Source: an uncultured Burkholderiales bacterium
Lineage (GTDB): Bacteria > Pseudomonadota > Gammaproteobacteria > Burkholderiales > Burkholderiaceae_D
Length of the DNA: 9,164 nucleotides
NCBI GenBank assembly: GCA_937872165.1
Contig: CALMOR010000025.1
Location: forward strand, 24,138-33,301
Direction: 5' to 3'
Numbering within the stretch: the stretch's first letter is position 1; each line of letters begins with the position of its first letter. The notes beneath the pieces were generated by a model that worked only from the letters and a program-made list of their open reading frames with translations, did no database searches and was not told the origin of the DNA. Shown here one piece after another: positions 7,474 to 9,164 of the stretch. The position numbers were made by a program, and so were the translations under genes.

Positions 7474-7724
7474 AAAGAAGCGGCGTTCGAGCGTTCGCGC
7501 GGGCGGCCAGAGGCGAAACGCCCTCCTCCACGGGTGGTTCCGCGGTCGTCGCCGGCGCATCCCGCCGCTTTCCATCCGACGAGAAGAGGAATCGTTCGCG
7601 CCCAATTTGCGACACGACTGACGCATTCGGTCGGTCGGCTCGCCCGATCCGGTCCGGACGTCGCGCCTCGTCCTCGATGCGGGCCTCGAAGAACCTAGAA
7701 GGATTTCCGATCGCCGAAGCGCGG

Positions 7725-7750
7725 GTGCGGCGTCGTGCGGCGTCGTGCGG
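7725..7750. repeat. Short tandem 10-bp repeat
   Basis: CGTCGTGCGG occurs twice in tandem (7731-7740 and 7741-7750), preceded by a partial copy GTGCGG (7725-7730). It lies in the divergent intergenic region. It may be a replication-slippage product or a protein-binding site. Confidence 0.8.
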
Positions 7751-7848
7751 GGCGTCCGGTCACCCGGCCTCGATCGGTGCTCGGAACCGGGAGGTCGGAA
7801 CATGAGCGACACTGCCTTGCGTTCGACAACGTCGACACAGCGCGCGGG

Positions 7849-7854
7849 TACACT
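7849..7854 (+). promoter_or_regulatory. Candidate sigma-70 -10 box for the H-NS-like/cyclase operon
   Basis: TACACT matches four of six TATAAT positions, including the first two and the last. It lies 35 bp before ATG 7890. The -35 region is poor: TTCGAC (7822-7827) is at a spacing of 21 bp, so the element is weak or needs an activator. Transcription would start near 7861, just ahead of the A8 tract. Confidence 0.3.
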
Positions 7855-7889
7855 CTAGCCCGAAAAAAAACTGGACATGAGAGGGTGTA

Positions 7890-8117
7890 ATGGCGACTTA
7901 CCACGAATTGATGGTGGAGCTGCGAAGCCTGCAGGGACAGGCGGAAGAAGCACGTCTCGCGGAGAAGGCCGAGGTCCTCGAAAAGATCCGCGCGCTGATC
8001 ATCGAGCACCGGCTGCTTCCCGAGGATCTCGGTCTGGTGCCCGCCGGCAAGCGCCGGGCCGGACCAGCCGTCGATGGCGGCGCCGCGAAACGTCGACCGG
8101 GGAACGTTCCGCAATGA
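7890..8117 (+). CDS. H-NS-like N-terminal domain protein lacking the DNA-binding motif
   Basis: This 75-residue protein is homologous to the coiled-coil oligomerisation half of beta-proteobacterial H-NS family proteins. It has the typical MATY..EL start, then Q.EEAR (17-22), an acidic/basic heptad-like helix to about residue 40, and PEDLG (44-48). Usual family members are about 90-105 residues and end in a YRDP..G.TWSGRG..P.W DNA-binding motif. Here the chain ends after a basic linker with two KRR clusters (54-56, 67-69), and the motif is absent from this frame and from the other two plus-strand frames. GAGGG (7881-7885) is four bases before the ATG. The stop overlaps the start of a diguanylate cyclase by ATGA. 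It could form hetero-oligomers with full-length H-NS proteins, as truncated H-NS forms are known to do, or bind the cyclase; both are inferences. Gene reality is supported by family resemblance, the ribosome binding site and the overlap. Confidence 0.75.
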   Translation: MATYHELMVELRSLQGQAEEARLAEKAEVLEKIRALIIEHRLLPEDLGLVPAGKRRAGPAVDGGAAKRRPGNVPQ

Positions 8118-9049
8118 GTCCGTCTCCGGCCGATCTCGCCCGCACCGCGCTGCGGCGCCTCGGAGAGGAGCGTCTCCCACCGACGCCCGAGCACTTCGCA
8201 CGGCTCTACTACGAGGCCGCCGGCTCGGCGCCGCCGGTCGCATCGACGCTCCCGTCGCCGTCGCAGGGCGGGGCCTCTAGTTCGGAGCTGGTCGAGCAAC
8301 TCGACGCGCTGGTCGGGCAGATCGTGGCCACGAGCGACAACCTGGCCAACGGGATCGACCACGGCAGCGCGCGGATGGAAGCGTCGCTGGACGACCTGGT
8401 GGCCGACGCGCCGACGGCCGATACGGCACAGCTCCTGCAGACGATCGTTGCGACCGCGAAGGACATGCACGTCACGTTGAAGGCGTCGCACGCGGAGCTG
8501 ATCAAGACGCGCGACAGCCTCGCCGAGATCAAGACCGAGTTGGCCGAGAGCCGCAAGCTGCTGGGCCAGGACGCCCTCACCGGCACCGAGAACCGCAGGG
8601 CCATGGATGCGATCCTGACGCGAGCGCTGGCCCACGCGCGAAGGGAGAGCGAACCGCTGTCCGTGGCGATGGTCGACCTCGACCACTTCAAGCTCATCAA
8701 CGACACCTATGGGCATGCCGCCGGCGACGCGGCGCTGGTGCATCTGACGCGTCTCGCCAAGTCGATGCTGCGCGGGCACGACGCCTTCATACGCTACGGC
8801 GGCGAGGAGTTCGTGCTGGTGCTGCCGGAGACGGCGCTGGAGGGGGCGGTGTACGTCGCCGGGCGGCTGCGGGCGTTGCTGCACAAGACGCCGCTGGTCT
8901 ACGCGGGCAAGAGCATCGCGATGGCCTTCAGTGCCGGCGTGGCGACCCTGAAGGACGAGGACACCGAGGGCTCGTTGCTGCGTCGAGCCGACGCGGCGCT
9001 CTACGACGCCAAGCGCGGTGGCCGCGATCGCGTGATCGCCGGACAATAG
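8114..9049 (+). CDS. Soluble GGEEF diguanylate cyclase
   Basis: This 311-residue cytoplasmic protein has no membrane segment and would make cyclic di-GMP from two GTP. The N-terminus (5-37) has the ARTALRRL..LPPTPEHFARLYYE pattern seen before many beta-proteobacterial GGDEF domains. Residues 55-150 are largely helical and probably form a coiled coil (about 104-150) leading into the catalytic domain. The GGDEF domain (about 150-309) holds D153-x-L155-T156, VDLDHFKLINDTYGHAAGD (187-205), G229-G-E-E-F233, and an RxxD inhibitory site (R220, D223) exactly five residues before it. Activity with product inhibition is therefore expected. The usual GLPNRR is GTENRR here (157-162). The start ATG 8114 overlaps the stop of the H-NS-like gene and has GGGGA about ten bases upstream. 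An earlier in-frame ATG at 7877 would only overlap the H-NS-like gene in another frame. The signal sensed by the N-terminal part is unknown. Confidence 0.92.
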   Translation: MSPSPADLARTALRRLGEERLPPTPEHFARLYYEAAGSAPPVASTLPSPSQGGASSSELVEQLDALVGQIVATSDNLANGIDHGSARMEASLDDLVADAPTADTAQLLQTIVATAKDMHVTLKASHAELIKTRDSLAEIKTELAESRKLLGQDALTGTENRRAMDAILTRALAHARRESEPLSVAMVDLDHFKLINDTYGHAAGDAALVHLTRLAKSMLRGHDAFIRYGGEEFVLVLPETALEGAVYVAGRLRALLHKTPLVYAGKSIAMAFSAGVATLKDEDTEGSLLRRADAALYDAKRGGRDRVIAGQ

Positions 9050-9164
9050 GGGCACGGCCGGTCGAGCCGCCCGGGTAGCGGCGGGGCGCGTGTCGGCCGG
9101 GTCGCAGCAGACCGCGTGTCGACTTCGCACCCACGTCGCTTGATCCGATCAGCGGGTGTAGGTG
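9050..9164. other. Non-coding or unresolved right end
   Basis: These 115 GC-rich bases after the cyclase show no supportable gene. A weak hairpin (GCCGC 9066-9070 with GCGGC 9078-9082) has no T-run. On the minus strand the last bases could be the final four codons and stop (TGA at 9149-9151) of a convergent gene, but this is too short to judge. Confidence 0.5.

Larger units (their letters stand above)
7416..7889. other. Divergent intergenic regulatory region
   Basis: This 474-bp region separates the minus-strand protease from the plus-strand H-NS-like gene. It holds a sigma-54-like promoter toward the protease (7459-7473), the odd palindrome TCCGGTCCGGA (7648-7658), a tandem 10-mer (7725-7750), a candidate sigma-70 -10 toward the H-NS-like gene (7849-7854) and an A8 tract (7863-7870). 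The open frames crossing it give arginine-rich, low-complexity translations with no recognisable family, so I call no gene here. Confidence 0.65.

Noticed and set aside
7431..7805. Open frames in the protease/H-NS intergenic region
   Set aside because: The translations are Arg/Ser/Ala-rich, resemble no known family and lack a convincing ribosome binding site; the region carries promoter elements instead.
7863..7870. T8 run on the minus strand as an intrinsic terminator
   Set aside because: No stable hairpin precedes it on the minus strand, and no minus-strand gene ends there.
7877..8113. Longer N-terminus for the diguanylate cyclase from ATG 7877
   Set aside because: The extra 79 residues are Arg/Gly-rich without family resemblance, and the same bases in another frame encode the H-NS-like protein with a ribosome binding site.
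8928..9134. Minus-strand 68-residue open frame at the right end
   Set aside because: It runs antisense into the well-supported GGDEF domain and its translation is Arg/Pro-rich with no family resemblance.

Overview
This window is high-GC bacterial DNA with dense genes, short gaps and ATGA stop/start overlaps. The gene families point to a betaproteobacterium, probably Burkholderiales or a relative. The evidence is an H-NS-like N-terminus of the beta-proteobacterial MATY..EL type, a DUF485-ActP pair, and a soluble diguanylate cyclase with the LPPTPEHFARLYYE-type N-terminus. The taxonomy is an inference from family resemblance; no marker gene is present.

Layout, left to right. (1) Positions 1-2414 (+) hold an apparent operon. 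It contains the tail of a DUF485 small membrane protein, an ActP-like sodium:acetate/glycolate symporter that overlaps it by ATGA, and, 25 bp further on, a type II L-2-haloacid dehalogenase. The dehalogenase has every active-site residue of the well-studied enzyme L-DEX YL at the same residue numbers. Together they suggest import and use of small (possibly halogenated) C2 acids. (2) Positions 2415-2525 are a short gap between convergent genes, with one perfect 6-bp hairpin. (3) Positions 7415-2526 (-) hold a two-gene unit. A secreted subtilisin-type (S8) protease carries seven identical GLILSE hexapeptides near its C-terminus. It is followed 24 bp later by a membrane-bound PAS-GGDEF-EAL protein that keeps both the cyclase and phosphodiesterase motifs. 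A near-consensus sigma-54 (-24/-12) promoter lies just upstream of the protease, in the right orientation. (4) Positions 7416-7889 are a divergent regulatory region. (5) Positions 7890-9049 (+) hold a 75-residue H-NS-like protein that has the oligomerisation half but no DNA-binding motif. It overlaps by ATGA a soluble GGEEF diguanylate cyclase with an intact I-site. (6) Positions 9050-9164 have no supportable gene.

How they may work together (inference): two c-di-GMP enzymes flank a sigma-54-type promoter that drives an exported protease. One enzyme is probably co-transcribed with the protease. The other is translationally coupled to an H-NS fragment that could modulate full-length H-NS proteins. 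The most unusual items are the truncated H-NS/cyclase pair, the sigma-54 protease/c-di-GMP operon with its hexapeptide repeat, and the ActP-dehalogenase pairing.
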